Shown here: piece after piece, positions 48,773 through 59,397 of the stretch
Position numbering within the stretch: position 1 is the stretch's first letter
How the letters are laid out: each line of letters opens with the position of its first letter
NCBI GenBank assembly: GCA_903825395.1
Contig: CAIKAF010000024.1
Location: forward strand, 58,642-122,641
DNA from: an uncultured Flavobacteriales bacterium
GTDB lineage: Bacteria; Bacteroidota; Bacteroidia; CAIKAF01
DNA length: 64,000 bases
Reading direction: 5' to 3'
Translations under genes and position numbers: made by a program
The notes under the pieces: model-generated
What the model was told of the DNA's origin: nothing
The model's database searches: none
The model's input: only the letters and a program-made list of their open reading frames with translations

Positions 48773-49216
48773 ATGAACAATTTTTTCAAAACGCTTTCTT
48801 TCGTAGCCGGATTTTCTTTTATGATGGCTGTCCCTTCAACTATGATGGCCCAAAATTCTTGGAATTTAGTACACGGCCACGCTAAAGTTGATATTTATGA
48901 AAAAACCAACGTGGTATGTCCCAATACGGCAGCCGGCCTTGATTTGCAATACACCTTGTTGAAAATGGTGAACAAAACAGCCCAACCTGTAACGGTGTCT
49001 TACCGCTTGGCTTGTTTTTACGACAACCAATGCCGCACCTGCGCCAACTCAGAATATGATTTTACTGTAGTTGTTCCAGCAGGGCAAACCCTAGAAGCCG
49101 ATTGCAATTTCCAACGTCCTGAAGATGGGAAATTGTCGGTATTCCAGAAATACATGAATCAGGTTAATTATTCTGATTATACTCGTTACGAACTGCAAAA
49201 TCTGGTTATCCAGTAA
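48773..49216 (+). CDS. Secreted protein of unknown function
   Basis: This 147-residue protein has a signal peptide ending MMAQ (about residue 27). The mature part is a small beta-rich domain with paired cysteines (VVCPNTAAG, LACFYDNQCRTCANSEYDFT, LEADCNFQRPE), which probably form disulfides in the envelope. I do not recognise the family. It ends 18 nt before a large CHU_C-type secreted protein on the same strand, so the two may be co-expressed as surface proteins. Confidence 0.7.
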   Translation: MNNFFKTLSFVAGFSFMMAVPSTMMAQNSWNLVHGHAKVDIYEKTNVVCPNTAAGLDLQYTLLKMVNKTAQPVTVSYRLACFYDNQCRTCANSEYDFTVVVPAGQTLEADCNFQRPEDGKLSVFQKYMNQVNYSDYTRYELQNLVIQ

Positions 49217-49234
49217 TTTCTCAAATTAATCCCG

Positions 49235-51454
49235 ATGAAGAGACCAACACGTCAACTCATTTGGGCAGTAGTAGCTTTGCTTTCATTGCATGCGGGTTCC
49301 TTGATGGCTCAATCATGCAATGTTTCCATTACTGCAGTCCAAAACCCATTGTGCAAAGGCGAAGATGCGATTTTCTTGGCTACAGGAGCTATACAAAATG
49401 TGGGTTCCTACAGTTTTGACTTTAACACTGGAACTATGCCCCCCGGCTGGTCTTATACAGGTCAAGCCCAATTTACAGCTCCATGCGGACCCTCACCGGA
49501 CAATACAAGTTACTATTGGGCAGCTACTTCAACAGGTACTCCAATGATTGAGACGGTCGATTTGGACGTGTCTGGTGGCGGTACCATCGATTTTGAGTTT
49601 GTGATGTCGGCTCAAGGTGGATCCTCACCCTGCGAAGGCCCCGACCAAGCTAATGAAGGTTTTGAACTTCAATATTCCATCAACAGCGGCGGCACTTGGG
49701 TGCCTATTACTTATTTCTCGCCAGGGGGGTATCAATTGCCACAAAATCCAAATACAACAAATGGAGTAGCTAATGGACAAACTCCATACACCGTTTGGAA
49801 TACAATGGCAATTCCCATTCCGCCAGCGGCCCAAACCACCTCAACCCGTTTCCGTTGGATTCAACAATTTTCTTCAGGTACCTGCTGCGATAACTGGGGC
49901 ATGGATAATGTTGTTATTAACGCCGGATCTCTATCAACAATGACATGGTCTACAGGTCTTTCTGGCCCTCCAGGTCAGGTTGGCTCTGATACCATTCAGG
50001 CTTTAATGACAGATACCTGCATTATTGTAACCCTCACAGACACCTCAGGACTTTCCTGCACCGATACCGTCTGCGTTCAAGTGGTTGATTTACCCACAGC
50101 CATCGCCTCTTTTACCTCTCCAGTATGCGCAGGAACGCAAATTCCTATTACAGGTTCCATTTCCACCCCCTCTGGTGGAATCGCATCATATTTGTTTGAT
50201 TTTGATAACAACGGAGTTTTCGAAACAACAAGTTCAACTGGAGATGTTGTGTTTCCAAATCCCATCGCTGGTCAATACATCGTCCCATTTAGGGTAATCA
50301 GTTCGGGAGGTTGTGAACACGATACAACCCTAACCCTTCGGCTAAACCCCAATCCCACCATTTCCATTACCTTGAATCCTACTCAGATTTGTCAATTTGA
50401 AGAGGCCAATATTAATGTGAATGCAACTATGAATAACCCGCCCGGGTTTAGCTCTACAGTTGATTCCCTAAGATGGGATTTCTACAACAGCGGACAAGTT
50501 GATACCACCACAGGCATCCAAAACAACACGCACAAATTTGTACAGTCCGGTACCATTACTGTAAAAGTTACAGCTGTTTCAGACGAAGGTTGTGTTCGTA
50601 GCGCCACCCGAAATATTACAGTGCTTCCCAGCCCTGTTGCCGATGTTCTTGTAGAAGATGTGTGCATCGGTCAACCCATTGTCTTGGTTAATAACTCCAC
50701 GGTCGATGCGCCCGATGTTTTCAATACCATCGATTGGGAAACAAATGGCCCAAGTGGAAATCAAACATCTACTTCGTTTACTCCCAATTTCGTTTTCTCA
50801 TCTTCCGGTCCCCATACGCTGTCTCTGGCTCTCGAATCTTCCAGTGGGTGCCGCGATTCCCTTGAAGTTCAGTTTGACGTCTTCCCGGGAATACAACCCC
50901 TAATTGATTACATGCCAATCTGCTTTAATGAAGTGCTATTGTACAACGCTTCAAGCGGTGGATCGGGAGATTTATATGCCAAATGGACCTTGCCAGGTTC
51001 TTCTGGCGATACAATCATTATGGGCCCAGATACCCTCTTCTTCATCTATCCCGCTTCGGGAACACAAGAAGCCACTTTGGAAGTGACAGATACCAACGGT
51101 TGTAGAATCGATACTACGATGAATATTGATGTGGTAGGCCCAATTGTTCTAAACAATGTACCTAACGTGTTAATCATCAATCCTACAATTACTGATAACG
51201 ACAAATTGGATTTTGAAGCCATTCAGCCCGGATTCAATTATTGTTACGATTACGTATTTACGGTGTACAACCGATGGGGAGTAGCCATCTATACCACCGA
51301 GAATAAATCCGATAGCCCCGATATCAATTGTTCCGCCTGCTTCGAAGGGAAAACGCCTATGGATGTAGAACTTTCCAATGGCACCTATTTCTGGACAATC
51401 AAAGGAAACAGAGATCTTGAACTCAATGGTAAAATCAATGTGTTCAAGAATTAA
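49235..51454 (+). CDS. Type IX-secreted protein with PKD-like repeats and type B sorting domain
   Basis: This 739-residue exported protein has a signal peptide ending LMAQ. A MAM/jelly-roll-like region (about 40-210) ends FRWIQQFSSGTCCDNWGMDN. PKD-like modules follow (about 285-640; IASYLFDFDNNGVF, LRWDFYNSGQVDTTT). The C-terminal segment YDYVFTVYNRWGVAIY...GTYFWTIKGNRDLELNG is the gliding-motility-associated type B sorting domain (CHU_C), which sends the protein through the type IX system to the cell surface. It is probably an adhesin or matrix protein. An intrinsic terminator follows. Confidence 0.88.
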   Translation: MKRPTRQLIWAVVALLSLHAGSLMAQSCNVSITAVQNPLCKGEDAIFLATGAIQNVGSYSFDFNTGTMPPGWSYTGQAQFTAPCGPSPDNTSYYWAATSTGTPMIETVDLDVSGGGTIDFEFVMSAQGGSSPCEGPDQANEGFELQYSINSGGTWVPITYFSPGGYQLPQNPNTTNGVANGQTPYTVWNTMAIPIPPAAQTTSTRFRWIQQFSSGTCCDNWGMDNVVINAGSLSTMTWSTGLSGPPGQVGSDTIQALMTDTCIIVTLTDTSGLSCTDTVCVQVVDLPTAIASFTSPVCAGTQIPITGSISTPSGGIASYLFDFDNNGVFETTSSTGDVVFPNPIAGQYIVPFRVISSGGCEHDTTLTLRLNPNPTISITLNPTQICQFEEANINVNATMNNPPGFSSTVDSLRWDFYNSGQVDTTTGIQNNTHKFVQSGTITVKVTAVSDEGCVRSATRNITVLPSPVADVLVEDVCIGQPIVLVNNSTVDAPDVFNTIDWETNGPSGNQTSTSFTPNFVFSSSGPHTLSLALESSSGCRDSLEVQFDVFPGIQPLIDYMPICFNEVLLYNASSGGSGDLYAKWTLPGSSGDTIIMGPDTLFFIYPASGTQEATLEVTDTNGCRIDTTMNIDVVGPIVLNNVPNVLIINPTITDNDKLDFEAIQPGFNYCYDYVFTVYNRWGVAIYTTENKSDSPDINCSACFEGKTPMDVELSNGTYFWTIKGNRDLELNGKINVFKN

Positions 51455-51474
51455 CCGCATCCATTCAATTTTTA

Positions 51475-51501
51475 AAGCCCCGATTTTCGGGGCTTTTTTT
51501 T
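51475..51501 (+). terminator. Intrinsic terminator after the CHU_C protein gene
   Basis: The stem AAGCCCCGA / TCGGGGCTT with a 4-nt loop is followed by a run of T, 20 nt after the stop codon. The next gene begins 5 nt after the T run, so it has no room for its own long leader. Confidence 0.9.
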
Positions 51502-51505
51502 ATCC

Positions 51506-51970
51506 ATGAAGTTGCTTGTTTTAGATGTGGATGGTGTATTGTTGCCCAAATACACTGTTTTTCTCGATCCCAATTCGGATGACTGTCCATTCGATAGCCG
51601 CGACACCGCAGCACTATCAAAAGTTCTTCAACTACGTATTCCCGTCCTAATTCTTTCCGGGGGAAATTCGAACGTGGTGCGAAGGCACTTGGGTAACCTT
51701 GGTATTCAATCCATCCTGCAGGCTCTGACCGATAAATTTGCCGCTCTTCAAGATGAACTTTTAGCCTTCCCTGAATTGGACTTGAAAGATGTTGCTTACG
51801 TTGGAGATGGCGAAAACGATATGGAATGCCTTCTAAGGGTAGGATTTCCCATTTGTCCTGCCGATGCTGATGTGCAGGTGCAATCGTTGGCTCGGTATGT
51901 CTGTACTCGGGAAGGAGGACATGGCGCAGTAGCCGAGGCCATTGATTGGATGATGCACTCCCAGGCCTAA
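51506..51970 (+). CDS. KdsC-like HAD phosphatase
   Basis: This 154-residue HAD enzyme has motif I as LLVLDVDGVL (nucleophile and acid Asp7 and Asp9), motif II as LILSGG and motif III/IV as LTDKFAALQDEL and VAYVGDGENDMECL. Lack of a cap domain and the ending REGGHGAVAEAI match KdsC, the 3-deoxy-manno-octulosonate 8-phosphate phosphatase of lipopolysaccharide synthesis. No other kds gene is here, so the substrate may differ. It starts just after the terminator of the preceding gene. Confidence 0.75.
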   Translation: MKLLVLDVDGVLLPKYTVFLDPNSDDCPFDSRDTAALSKVLQLRIPVLILSGGNSNVVRRHLGNLGIQSILQALTDKFAALQDELLAFPELDLKDVAYVGDGENDMECLLRVGFPICPADADVQVQSLARYVCTREGGHGAVAEAIDWMMHSQA

Positions 51971-51976
51971 CGGCTA

Positions 51977-52166
51977 ATTTTTAACCACAAAAGCCGCAAA
52001 GGAAGCCGCAAAGGTTCGCAAAGGCGCCTCGAACAACGACATCCCCTCTGTGCCCTTTGCGCCGACATGGCGTACTCTGCGGTAAAAAACCACTTCAAGG
52101 CATACCGGCCAATTTCTCACCCCAAAGGCTTCAAAGGGAGCCGCAAAGTTCACAAAGGAACCTTAA
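51977..52166. repeat. CGCAAAG-type degenerate repeat, single copy
   Basis: Clustered GCAAAG and CCTTTGCG words, including CCTTTGCGCCGACATGG (52060-52080 area), relate this gap to the tandem array at the end of the window. No open frame in it looks real. It occupies most of the gap between the KdsC-like gene and ctaA. Confidence 0.65.
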
Positions 52167-52267
52167 GCACCTAACTTAAAGAAAATACAACCTCTGGTTA
52201 ACAAAATCACTTTTTAAAAAAGGTGGACATGCCGGGAAGCACAAATCAATCGGCGCCGAAATCCTAT

Positions 52268-53284
52268 TTACTTTATACCCCGCTTTCCGGGGTGCAGCGC
52301 ATAAACCACCGCCAGCAAGAGCAATAAGGCCAGCAACTGATGCAACAAGGCCAAACTTAGATTTACCCCACTCATTACTGTCAATACCCCCAACAAGAAT
52401 TGCAATAAAATAATCCAGGGCATTGCTCCAATCGCCGGATGCCGCCAACGTAAGCCATGCGCTTTCCAAGCTGTGGTTATAAAGCTCAATACCACTAGGT
52501 ATGCAAAACTACGGTGCACAAACTGAATCCAGCTTTCATTGTTCCATAACCAATTCAATTCAAAATCGTTGGTGCTTGGAGTAAATTGTCCATCTACCCA
52601 CATGGGCCATTGGTCGGAAGCATGGCCTGCATCCTTACCTGCCGTAAAGGCCCCCAAAATGATTTGTAAAACAAGGAGCACAGCCGAGCCATACAGCCAA
52701 GGGTTCAGCTCCGGAGGCCGATATGCCACCACCTTGCCCCGAATACTTAAGGCCAACCACCAAATCCAAGAAATACTGGCAAAGGCCGTACTTAAATGCA
52801 AGGCCAAGCGATAATGACTTACCCTAGGCTCATGAACCAAACCACTATGCACCATGTACCAACCAAAAAACGCCTGAAGACCTCCCAGTACAAATATGCC
52901 CAACAAATGAGGCCGAATACCCGATTTAAAATACCCCCTCCTCCAAAACAAAACAAAAGGAATTAAAAATACGATGCCAATCAACCGACCCCACTGCCGA
53001 TGAATCCATTCCCACCAAAAAATGGACTTGAATTCACTTAAGCTCATACCTATGTTTTTATGAATGTACTCCGGACTGGACTTGTATTTTTCAAACAATT
53101 GATTCCAATCCTCTGCTTTTAGTGGAGGTATAGCCCCAGAAATAGGATCCCAAGTGGTGATACTTAAACCCGATTCTGTTAGCCGCGTAATACCTCCTAT
53201 AGCTACCATAATGAAAATCATGGCCATACCTGTGTACAGCCAATTCAATACCGACCGTTTACCATTTGGATGAACTAGTTCCAT
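52268..53284 (-). CDS. ctaA: Heme A synthase
   Basis: This 338-residue inner-membrane protein oxidises heme O to heme A for cytochrome oxidase. It has about eight transmembrane helices. GGITRLTESGLSITTWDP (about 29-46), WWEWIHRQWGRLIG (heme-ligand His), HSGLVHEPRVSHYRLALH (about 142-159) and WIQFVHRSFAYLVV are the conserved heme-binding blocks of the Cox15/CtaA family. Its start overlaps the aldehyde dehydrogenase stop by about 10 bp. No ctaB or cox gene is present in the window. Confidence 0.93.
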   Translation of the reverse strand: MELVHPNGKRSVLNWLYTGMAMIFIMVAIGGITRLTESGLSITTWDPISGAIPPLKAEDWNQLFEKYKSSPEYIHKNIGMSLSEFKSIFWWEWIHRQWGRLIGIVFLIPFVLFWRRGYFKSGIRPHLLGIFVLGGLQAFFGWYMVHSGLVHEPRVSHYRLALHLSTAFASISWIWWLALSIRGKVVAYRPPELNPWLYGSAVLLVLQIILGAFTAGKDAGHASDQWPMWVDGQFTPSTNDFELNWLWNNESWIQFVHRSFAYLVVLSFITTAWKAHGLRWRHPAIGAMPWIILLQFLLGVLTVMSGVNLSLALLHQLLALLLLLAVVYALHPGKRGIK

Positions 53285-54717
53285 TCGTTTTCTTTTTTAA
53301 CCATTATTTTCCATTCCAACATATCGGCCATGGCATAGCGTACGCCCTCCCGGCCTAATCCTGAATCTTTTACTCCTCCGTAGGGCATATGATCAAACCG
53401 CAACGTGGGCGGCGCATTTACAATAAGCCCCCCAACATGCAAGTGCTGGTATGCATATTCAATTTCATGGTGCTGCTCAGAATAAATAGCAGCCTGTAAG
53501 CCAAACCGACTTTCATTCACGCGCTCTATGGCTTCCTTAAAGTTGGAGTAGGGCTCAAGCACTATAACGGGGCCAAACACTTCTTCCTCTTTTACTTTTG
53601 CCCCATCAGGAACATGACTCAATATGCACGGCGGCAATAGACTTCCATCGCGCTTCCCCCGCAAAATCACCTTGGCTCCGCTTTCAATGGCTTCATCGAT
53701 CCAAGCATCCACACGTCGGGCATTGGCTTCGTCAATCATACATGAAATTTGGGTTGTCGGGTCTTGCGGGGCCCCTAACCTTAAGGCGCGGCTATGCTTC
53801 AATAAGGCATTTGAAAAGGCCTCAAAATGACCTTCCCAAATATAAAAGCGCTGTGGATGTATGCAGATTTGTCCGCTGTAGGCAAAAGAAGCTTTAGCCA
53901 AAACCTCAATGTGCGCCTGCCAATTCGCCGTTTCAGCTACAATAACAGCCGCATTTCCCCCCAATTCTAAAACTACTTTTTTGTTGACAGCCCGCTTTTT
54001 CATAGCCCAGCCCACGCTATCGCTGCCCGTAAAGCTTAGCAAACGGATTCGGGAATCGGCAACCAAAATCTCGCCAATTTCTCTATTGCAGGGCAAAATT
54101 GAAACCGCTCCTGTCGGCAAGCCGCCCACCTGCTTGAATAGTTTGGCCAAGTTTAAGGTGGACAACGGAGTCGAACTTGCCGGCTTTAAAAGAATAGGGC
54201 AACCGGCAGCAATTGCCGGAGCCAATTTATGTACAGCAAGATTCAATGGGAAGTTGAAAGGCGAAATTCCAGCTACAGGACCTATCGGAAAGGGCCGTAT
54301 ATAACCATAAAATCCCAGGCCACGCGCACTGCGGTCCATGGGCATAATTTCTCCATTCAACCGCAAGCACTCTTCCGCAGCAATCCTGAACGTTTCAGCC
54401 GCACGTTCTACCTCGGTCTGCGCCTCCATAATAGGTTTGCCAGCCTCCTTACTCAGCAACACAGAGGCCTCTTCCAATTGCAAAAGCAGGGCATCGGCAA
54501 CTCCACGCAAAAATTCGGAGCGCTTAAATGCAGGCCAACTCCGCATGCTTTTCTCGGCCTGGGCAGCCATTTCAATGGCTTCCTCCATTTCTTGTGGACC
54601 GGTCAAACAAACATGTCCCAAAAATTCTCCATCAAATGGAGCATAAACGGGCATGTTTGCCCCTGTGGTGCGCCATTCGCCGTTCAAAAAAATAGGATTC
54701 AGCGCTTCAGTTTTCAT
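53275..54717 (-). CDS. NAD(P)-dependent aldehyde dehydrogenase
   Basis: This 480-residue enzyme oxidises an aldehyde to an acid. It has ISPFNFPLNLAVHKLAPAIA (about 151-170), LKPASSTPLS, the cofactor SFTGSDSVGWAMKK, VLELGGNAAVIV (catalytic Glu) and FAYSGQICIHPQRFYI (catalytic Cys). EEVFGPVIVLEPY follows, then GLGREGVRYAM near the C-terminus. It is nearest to the succinate-semialdehyde/glyceraldehyde-type group, but the substrate is not fixed by sequence. A perfect -7 element lies 7 nt before the ATG. It overlaps ctaA. Confidence 0.9.
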   Translation of the reverse strand: MKTEALNPIFLNGEWRTTGANMPVYAPFDGEFLGHVCLTGPQEMEEAIEMAAQAEKSMRSWPAFKRSEFLRGVADALLLQLEEASVLLSKEAGKPIMEAQTEVERAAETFRIAAEECLRLNGEIMPMDRSARGLGFYGYIRPFPIGPVAGISPFNFPLNLAVHKLAPAIAAGCPILLKPASSTPLSTLNLAKLFKQVGGLPTGAVSILPCNREIGEILVADSRIRLLSFTGSDSVGWAMKKRAVNKKVVLELGGNAAVIVAETANWQAHIEVLAKASFAYSGQICIHPQRFYIWEGHFEAFSNALLKHSRALRLGAPQDPTTQISCMIDEANARRVDAWIDEAIESGAKVILRGKRDGSLLPPCILSHVPDGAKVKEEEVFGPVIVLEPYSNFKEAIERVNESRFGLQAAIYSEQHHEIEYAYQHLHVGGLIVNAPPTLRFDHMPYGGVKDSGLGREGVRYAMADMLEWKIMVKKENEWN

Positions 54718-54724
54718 GGCCTTA

Positions 54725-54732
54725 CAAAGGTA
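54725..54732 (-). promoter_or_regulatory. -7 promoter element of the aldehyde dehydrogenase gene
   Basis: TACCTTTG on the minus strand, 7 nt before the ATG. Confidence 0.55.
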
Positions 54733-54783
54733 GGAATTTGGGCAACAGGTTCTACATTTTTTAGGCTGTGATTAGGTGTTTGG

Positions 54784-54930
54784 GCGGCTTTGGGGCTATC
54801 ACCGGTTGTCCGCGGTTCCAAAGGGTTGGCCCAGCGGGTTTGCGGGGGCTCCCAAGGTCGCCTCCGCACCTCGCGGGCCAATCCTTTGGGCCCTTGCGGG
54901 CAACCTGGTTCTATCCCCGCCGCAGGGCCT
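54784..54930 (-). repeat. GC-rich folded repeat, copy E5
   Basis: On the minus strand the core is GGCGACCTTGGGAGCC (54847-54862), identical to both E2 cores. The variable stem is CAAAGG-TTGGCCC (54819-54832) against GGGCCAA-CCTTTG (54875-54888). The outer arms are GGGGCTATCACCGGTTG (from 54793) and CAACCTGGTTCTATCCCC (to 54918). It lies between the divergent aldehyde dehydrogenase and pyrG genes; the remaining 54931-55088 is plain AT-rich DNA. Confidence 0.72.
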
Positions 54931-55004
54931 TGTCAAGTTCCTGACAGCAGGCGCAAGCGGTTGAATTCTAAAATTTTAAAACAAAATCGCAAGTCCAAAT
55001 TTGA

Positions 55005-56741
<1,737 letters not shown>

Positions 56742-57109
56742 GTTCTAAACCAAAAACACCTGAGTAATCCTGCGTTGTTCCCTTAAACATCTTTTTTAGT
56801 TTGTTTTTTCACTTCAATTTTCTGATTTATAGTGGCCGATTGTTTTGAAATAATGGACTGTCTGCCGACATATAGGTAAGTATGTATTTGGCGGTATTGG
56901 CCCTAAACAACGATTTCTTCAAAAAATAATAATAGAAAATAAAAAAGCCTTGGTAATCTTTATTCAATAGATTTAAAATAAGTATTCAAGGTTTTAGAAT
57001 ACTTTTTAATTAAACATTTTGTAAACAATAATAATTCCACTTAAGGAAAAACAATTTTATTGCATATACGTTTGGTTTTTTTGGTATTGTGTGTGTTGCA
57101 AATGTGATG
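56742..57109. other. AT-rich intergenic stretch without recognisable gene
   Basis: About 370 bp rich in A and T, with TAATAATAG-like runs and no open frame, hairpin or repeat that I can support. It ends at the -7 element of the phosphatase gene. Confidence 0.6.
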
Positions 57110-57117
57110 TACATTTG
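57110..57117 (+). promoter_or_regulatory. -7 promoter element of the LMW phosphatase gene
   Basis: TACATTTG ends 3 nt before the ATG at 57121 and supports that start over an in-frame codon 30 nt upstream. Confidence 0.6.
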
Positions 57118-57120
57118 CTC

Positions 57121-57585
57121 ATGAAAGTGTTGTTGGTCTGTTTAGGTAATATTTGCCGGTCGCCCATGGCCGAAGGGATTTTAAGGGATTTGGCGAAAAC
57201 AAGGGGCATTCCTTTGCAGGTAGATTCTGCTGCCACGTACAGCGGTCATGAAGGAGAGCATCCCGATTCAAGAGCTCAAGCCGAAATGAAAAAGCGGGGA
57301 CATTCCATTCAACACATTCGAAGTAGGCCCATTACCCAAGCCGATTACCTTGAGTTTGATCGCATTTTTGTGATGGATAAAAATAACCTGCGCGATGTAC
57401 TGAGCCAAGCTCCAAACTCAACTTCATTTCAGAAAATAGATTTGTTTTTGAACCAAGCATGGCCAGGAAAAGATTTGGAAGTGCCAGATCCCTATTTCGG
57501 AGGTCAGCAAGGCTTTGAACGTGTCTATTCTCTACTTGAACGTGCTGCTGAAGCCTTTTTAGATGAAATCGATGAACAACGCTAA
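57121..57585 (+). CDS. Low-molecular-weight protein-tyrosine phosphatase
   Basis: This 154-residue cytoplasmic phosphatase has the P-loop CLGNICRS (Cys7 to Arg13, C-x5-R-S) at the N-terminus and the general-acid loop DPYFGG (about 124-129). Length and motif spacing are normal. In bacteria such enzymes dephosphorylate protein tyrosines, often those on polysaccharide kinases, or low-molecular-weight substrates. The ATG at 57121 follows a -7 element by 3 nt. The 3' end overlaps the RsmI-like gene by 23 bp. Confidence 0.93.
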   Translation: MKVLLVCLGNICRSPMAEGILRDLAKTRGIPLQVDSAATYSGHEGEHPDSRAQAEMKKRGHSIQHIRSRPITQADYLEFDRIFVMDKNNLRDVLSQAPNSTSFQKIDLFLNQAWPGKDLEVPDPYFGGQQGFERVYSLLERAAEAFLDEIDEQR

Positions 57586-58276
57586 GGGCGCCTTGTGGCT
57601 AATTCCTAATAAATTGGGAGTTTTAAGTCCCGGAATCGTGCCCGCAGAAGCTCAACAGGTAGCTCACATTCGGCATTGGATTGTTGAAACTCCGAGTGAT
57701 TGCTTACCCATTGCCGCCCAATTGAGTGGGGAACGCTTTCCCGATCACTGGGTATTGGAGCAGGGTCGTTTAGACCCCTACTTTCAAAAGCAAATTATCG
57801 ACACTTGGAATCAAGGCTTGGATATTGGGCTGATTACAGATGCCGGATTGCCTGCAGTTGCTGACCCAGGTAGCCGAATTGTGGCAATGGCTCATCAATA
57901 TTCCATACCAGTCTTGCCTTTAGTGGGGCCAAGCAGTTTAATGCTGGCTCTCATGTCTTCAGGATTGAATGGGCAGAAATTTAGATTTTTGGGCTACCTT
58001 GAGAAAAATCCCGAAGAACGAAAAAAACAACTGCAAAAATTAGGTCCATTAATTGAAAATACGGGCGAAACGCAGATGTTTATTGAAACACCGTACCGAG
58101 CTTCTGCCGTTCTAACCGATATTTTACGCTGGGTGTCCCCAAATCTGATTCTATGCATGGGGGTTGACCTACACACCCCGCAGCAATCTATTGTCAGCCG
58201 TTCAATTGGCCAATGGAAAACAAATCCACCTCATTTTAAAAAGCAGGAAGTGGTATTTTTGTTGGGCAGGTTTTAA
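57563..58276 (+). CDS. RsmI-like SAM methyltransferase (tetrapyrrole methylase fold)
   Basis: This 237-residue protein has the tetrapyrrole-methylase fold used by RsmI, which 2'-O-methylates C1402 of 16S rRNA. GLITDAGLPAVADPGSRIVA (about 92-111) and VLPLVGPSSLMLALMSSGL (about 116-134) are the SAM-binding blocks, and FLGYLEKNPEERKK and FIETPYRASAVL follow as in RsmI. It is shorter than typical RsmI and has an unusual N-terminus (GALWLIPNKLGVLSPG), so it may be a paralogue with another RNA target. It overlaps the phosphatase gene. Confidence 0.75.
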   Translation: MKSMNNAKGALWLIPNKLGVLSPGIVPAEAQQVAHIRHWIVETPSDCLPIAAQLSGERFPDHWVLEQGRLDPYFQKQIIDTWNQGLDIGLITDAGLPAVADPGSRIVAMAHQYSIPVLPLVGPSSLMLALMSSGLNGQKFRFLGYLEKNPEERKKQLQKLGPLIENTGETQMFIETPYRASAVLTDILRWVSPNLILCMGVDLHTPQQSIVSRSIGQWKTNPPHFKKQEVVFLLGRF

Positions 58277-58292
58277 TGCCTAAATTCATGCT

Positions 58293-58994
58293 ATGAGGTT
58301 CAGCCACGTTTCGAAAAATCCCATTCCAGAAGGGAATGGGTTTCAAGGGAGCTCAATTCGAAAAGAACTGTTTGATTTTATTGCAAAGAAATATCCTGAT
58401 TTCACTGTAGATTCTTTCCTAGATTTGGCAGACTTAAACCATGCCCGCAAGGCTTTTTTGCATGAATTGATTCGGGAAGCCAAGTTAAATGCCGAACTGA
58501 TTTCTGAAAAACCCCCAACAACGGAGGGCGCACCAGACCCGGAATGGGGTGAATCCGAAGAAGATTTGACAATTGGACAGAAGGTGGCAGATAAAGTTGC
58601 CTCTTTCGGTGGCAGTTGGGCCTTTATCTTGTCTTTTTTTTTATTTATCCTGGTGTGGATTGTCTCTAACTTCTGGTTATTAACCAATCAAGGTTTTGAC
58701 CCCTATCCATTTATCTTATTAAATCTATTGCTTTCTTGTTTAGCCGCCATTCAGGCCCCTGTGATTATGATGAGCCAAAACCGAAAGGAACAGAAAGATC
58801 GGTTGCGTTCCGAATACGATTATAAAATCAACCTTAAAGCCGAATTGGAGATCCAGGGCATACATCAAAAATTGGATGTGTTAATGCAACAAAATTTAGC
58901 CAACACATCCTTAATTCAAGAAATAAATATGGATTTGGTAGAAGGCTTAACTGAAGAATTGAACCAGTGGAAACAGAGTGCCAATGGCAGATAG
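58293..58994 (+). CDS. DUF1003 membrane protein
   Basis: This 233-residue protein has a soluble N-terminal part (about 1-95), two transmembrane helices (SWAFILSFFLFILVWIVSNF and PFILLNLLLSCLAAIQAPVI) joined by a short loop, and a C-terminal coiled helix (about 165-230). The block IGQKVADKVASFGGSWAFIL and QAPVIMMSQNRKEQKDRLRS is the DUF1003 signature. The function of the family is not established. It follows the RsmI-like gene by 16 bp on the same strand. Confidence 0.88.
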   Translation: MRFSHVSKNPIPEGNGFQGSSIRKELFDFIAKKYPDFTVDSFLDLADLNHARKAFLHELIREAKLNAELISEKPPTTEGAPDPEWGESEEDLTIGQKVADKVASFGGSWAFILSFFLFILVWIVSNFWLLTNQGFDPYPFILLNLLLSCLAAIQAPVIMMSQNRKEQKDRLRSEYDYKINLKAELEIQGIHQKLDVLMQQNLANTSLIQEINMDLVEGLTEELNQWKQSANGR

Positions 58995-59035
58995 TCCGAA
59001 CGCTGTTTAATGGATTTAATTACGCTGTAAAAGAA

Positions 59036-59061
59036 AAGCAGGGTTCGAGTGAACCCTGCTT
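59036..59061 (+). terminator. Hairpin, probable terminator after the DUF1003 gene
   Basis: The perfect 11-bp stem AAGCAGGGTTC / GAACCCTGCTT with a GAGT loop lies 41 nt after the stop. Only a short T run follows, so termination may be partial. A second hairpin, TACTATGAAAA / TTTTCATAGTA (59074-59104), lies 12 nt further on. Confidence 0.55.
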
Positions 59062-59231
59062 TCCAAACCAACCTACTATGAAAAACTGCTTGAGTTTTCA
59101 TAGTAAACACCCTTACGGCCCTTTGGTTTAATGTTCGAAATGAAATTAACGTTCATTAACAAAAGACGCAGGATGCAATTGGACGTTCAGAAACGAGAGT
59201 TTGAATTGAATTGAACGGAGCAATCTCAAAG

Positions 59232-59383
59232 GGGGTTGGCGCCCGGGGCGAACCGGCAGACACCGCATGGAAAGCCCCTGAATGCCCTAGCTGCGGAGGC
59301 CCGACGAAAGGAGGGACCCCGTAAAGCAGGGCAGGCAGTGGCTTTCCAAAGGTGGCTACAGGTGAGCACCGGAATAGCGCCCC
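59232..59383 (+). repeat. GC-rich folded repeat, copy E6
   Basis: The core is CCCGACGAAAGGAGGG (59300-59315), the most diverged of the family but with the same 16-nt layout and a GAAA (GNRA) loop; the 3-bp stem is CCC/GGG where other copies have GGC/GCC. The variable stem is GGAAAGCC (59269-59276) against GGCTTTCC (59340-59347). The ends are GGGGCG..CCGG and CCGG..AGCGCCCC. It lies between the DUF1003 gene and the clpB stop. Confidence 0.7.
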
Positions 59384-59397
59384 AAATCCCTCAACCT

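Noticed and set aside
59078..59131. 17-codon frame in the hairpin after the DUF1003 gene
   Set aside because: Very short, overlaps a perfect inverted repeat and lacks a promoter or family match.
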